From NCBI GenBank assembly GCA_937891465.1, contig CALAHF010000185.1, forward strand, positions 1 to 51,105: 51,105 nucleotides of DNA, in the 5' to 3' direction. Position 1 is the stretch's first letter. Every line of letters starts with the position of its first letter. Shown piece after piece: positions 50,468 to 51,105 of this stretch. Source of the stretch: an uncultured Verrucomicrobiales bacterium (GTDB lineage Bacteria > Verrucomicrobiota > Verrucomicrobiia > Verrucomicrobiales > DEV007). A model generated the notes under the pieces. That model was not told where the DNA came from. It made no database searches and was given only the letters and a program-made list of their open reading frames with translations. Position numbers and translations under genes: made by a program.

Positions 50468-50861
50468 GAAATTTTGAAATACTAAAAAGAATCAATTTTA
50501 CCGTTGGATACGCGATCGCGCCGGCCAGTTAGTTGATATGTCTTAAAAGTAAGGATTTGAGCTGTTCACTTGGGGGAGTAGGCTATTGATTTTTTAAGGT
50601 TTAAGTGGTTGATAATGAGGTCGTTAACTGGAATTTGAGGGCAAGTCAGCCTTCTCTCCCGATATTATGAGTTCCTAACCCACTCAGCGTAGTGGATTTG
50701 CCAGATTTTTCTAAGGCTTGCTTAGTTGAGTGGATTCCGTCAAAAGAGAGGGGCATATTTAAGAATTTTCCAACAATCCTACTTGGAAGGAGAAAAAAAT
50801 TGGATTTCCAAACCAGAGTTTCGACTCTCTCCCCTCCTACATTGCTAAATCCCCTAATGTT
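50468..50861. other. Leader region of the exoprotein gene, no gene recognised
   Basis: About 390 bases, AT-rich in its first half. Open frames of 66 and 75 codons on opposite strands overlap each other and show no recognisable features. GGAAGGAGAAAAAAATTGG near 50790 contains a Shine-Dalgarno-like AAGGAG, but no convincing frame follows it. Probably holds the promoter of the downstream gene. Confidence 0.4.
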
Positions 50862-51105
50862 ATGTCTACGCATTCCCGCGCTTCATCAGTGATGCACTCT
50901 GCTCGTTTTCAAGGGTTCGTTTCAGCTCTGCTGCTGCCCTCCCTTGGTTTATTTTCAGTCCCGACGATGGCAAATCCATCGGGAGGAATCGTAGTTCATG
51001 GAGGCGCTGAAATTGGAGAGGGTCTCAATGGACACCTTTCGATTCTGCAAAGCACTGACAAAGCGATCATCAACTGGGCTGATTTCTCGATTGGCAAGGG
51101 AGAGG
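50862..51105 (+). CDS. N-terminus of a two-partner-secretion (FHA/hemagglutinin-type) exoprotein, 3' partial
   Basis: The ATG at 50862 opens a frame that is uninterrupted to the window end (81 codons). An in-frame ATG 30 bases later is an alternative. A signal peptide with hydrophobic core FVSALLLPSLGLFSVP precedes a mature start NPSGGIVVHGG. The following GHLSILQSTDKAIINWADFSIGKGE matches the TPS domain signature of filamentous-hemagglutinin-type proteins (T/S-D-x-A-I-I-N-W-x-x-F-x-I-G). Such proteins cross the outer membrane through a TpsB partner, which is not in the window. They are usually adhesins or surface polymers several hundred to thousands of residues long. Confidence 0.85.
   Translation, partial: MSTHSRASSVMHSARFQGFVSALLLPSLGLFSVPTMANPSGGIVVHGGAEIGEGLNGHLSILQSTDKAIINWADFSIGKGE

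Overview
The window looks like a chromosomal segment of a Verrucomicrobiota-type bacterium (PVC superphylum). This rests on content only: secreted one-Cys sulfatases, a MoxR/DUF58/VWA gene set, Tat-exported sugar-isomerase lipoproteins, a large TPR plus beta-propeller secreted protein, and remnants of the kinase-TPR and ECF-sigma pairs common in that phylum. No rRNA, tRNA or CRISPR array was recognised.

Left part (1-15649): the tail of a barrel-like outer-membrane protein and a small cytochrome-c-like lipoprotein are followed by a compact sialoglycan locus. Eight minus-strand genes with 4-nt overlaps or short gaps run from a GntR/FCD regulator (12669-13358) through a double sialidase, a NanM-type kelch mutarotase, an SGNH esterase, a sulfatase, a bicupin, a 1517-residue sulfatase/sialate-O-acetylesterase/sialidase fusion and a PhyH dioxygenase. 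Divergent from them are N-acetylneuraminate lyase and an N-acylglucosamine 2-epimerase. The proposed order is desulfation, de-O-acetylation, sialic acid release, anomer conversion, cleavage to ManNAc plus pyruvate, and epimerisation to GlcNAc. A palindrome between the divergent units is the likely regulator site. No sialic acid transporter or nanK was seen in the locus. A ROK kinase at 32461 could phosphorylate the product, but this is inference.

Middle (15650-36615): aroE, then a set of large envelope-type genes (TPR/TM/VWA protein, DUF4175-like coiled-coil protein, MoxR ATPase, TPR/beta-propeller protein). After these come hrpB, small secreted proteins, a pseudouridine synthase, a ROK sugar kinase, a fused ABC permease, a PAS protein and a zinc-ribbon gene split by an in-frame TGA.

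Right part (36827-51105): the rest of the VWA set (DUF58, BatA-like, 880-residue double-VWA protein) is interspersed with a Tat lipoprotein sugar isomerase, a ubiquitin-like lipoprotein and a secreted lactonase. A GC-rich graveyard (about 46450-48306) holds fragments of a DASS transporter, a kinase-TPR protein and an ECF sigma factor. A GT-C glycosyltransferase follows, and the start of a two-partner-secretion/FHA-type exoprotein runs off the edge.

The most striking DNA-level signal is a dispersed palindromic repeat of about 45 bp, with 14 full or partial copies. Its core resembles AATAGGGTTGGTTCG, then CGAACAGACCCTGTTGG. Most copies hug gene starts or ends, two appear to supply GTG start codons, and one lies in frame inside the sialate-O-acetylesterase domain of the fusion protein.
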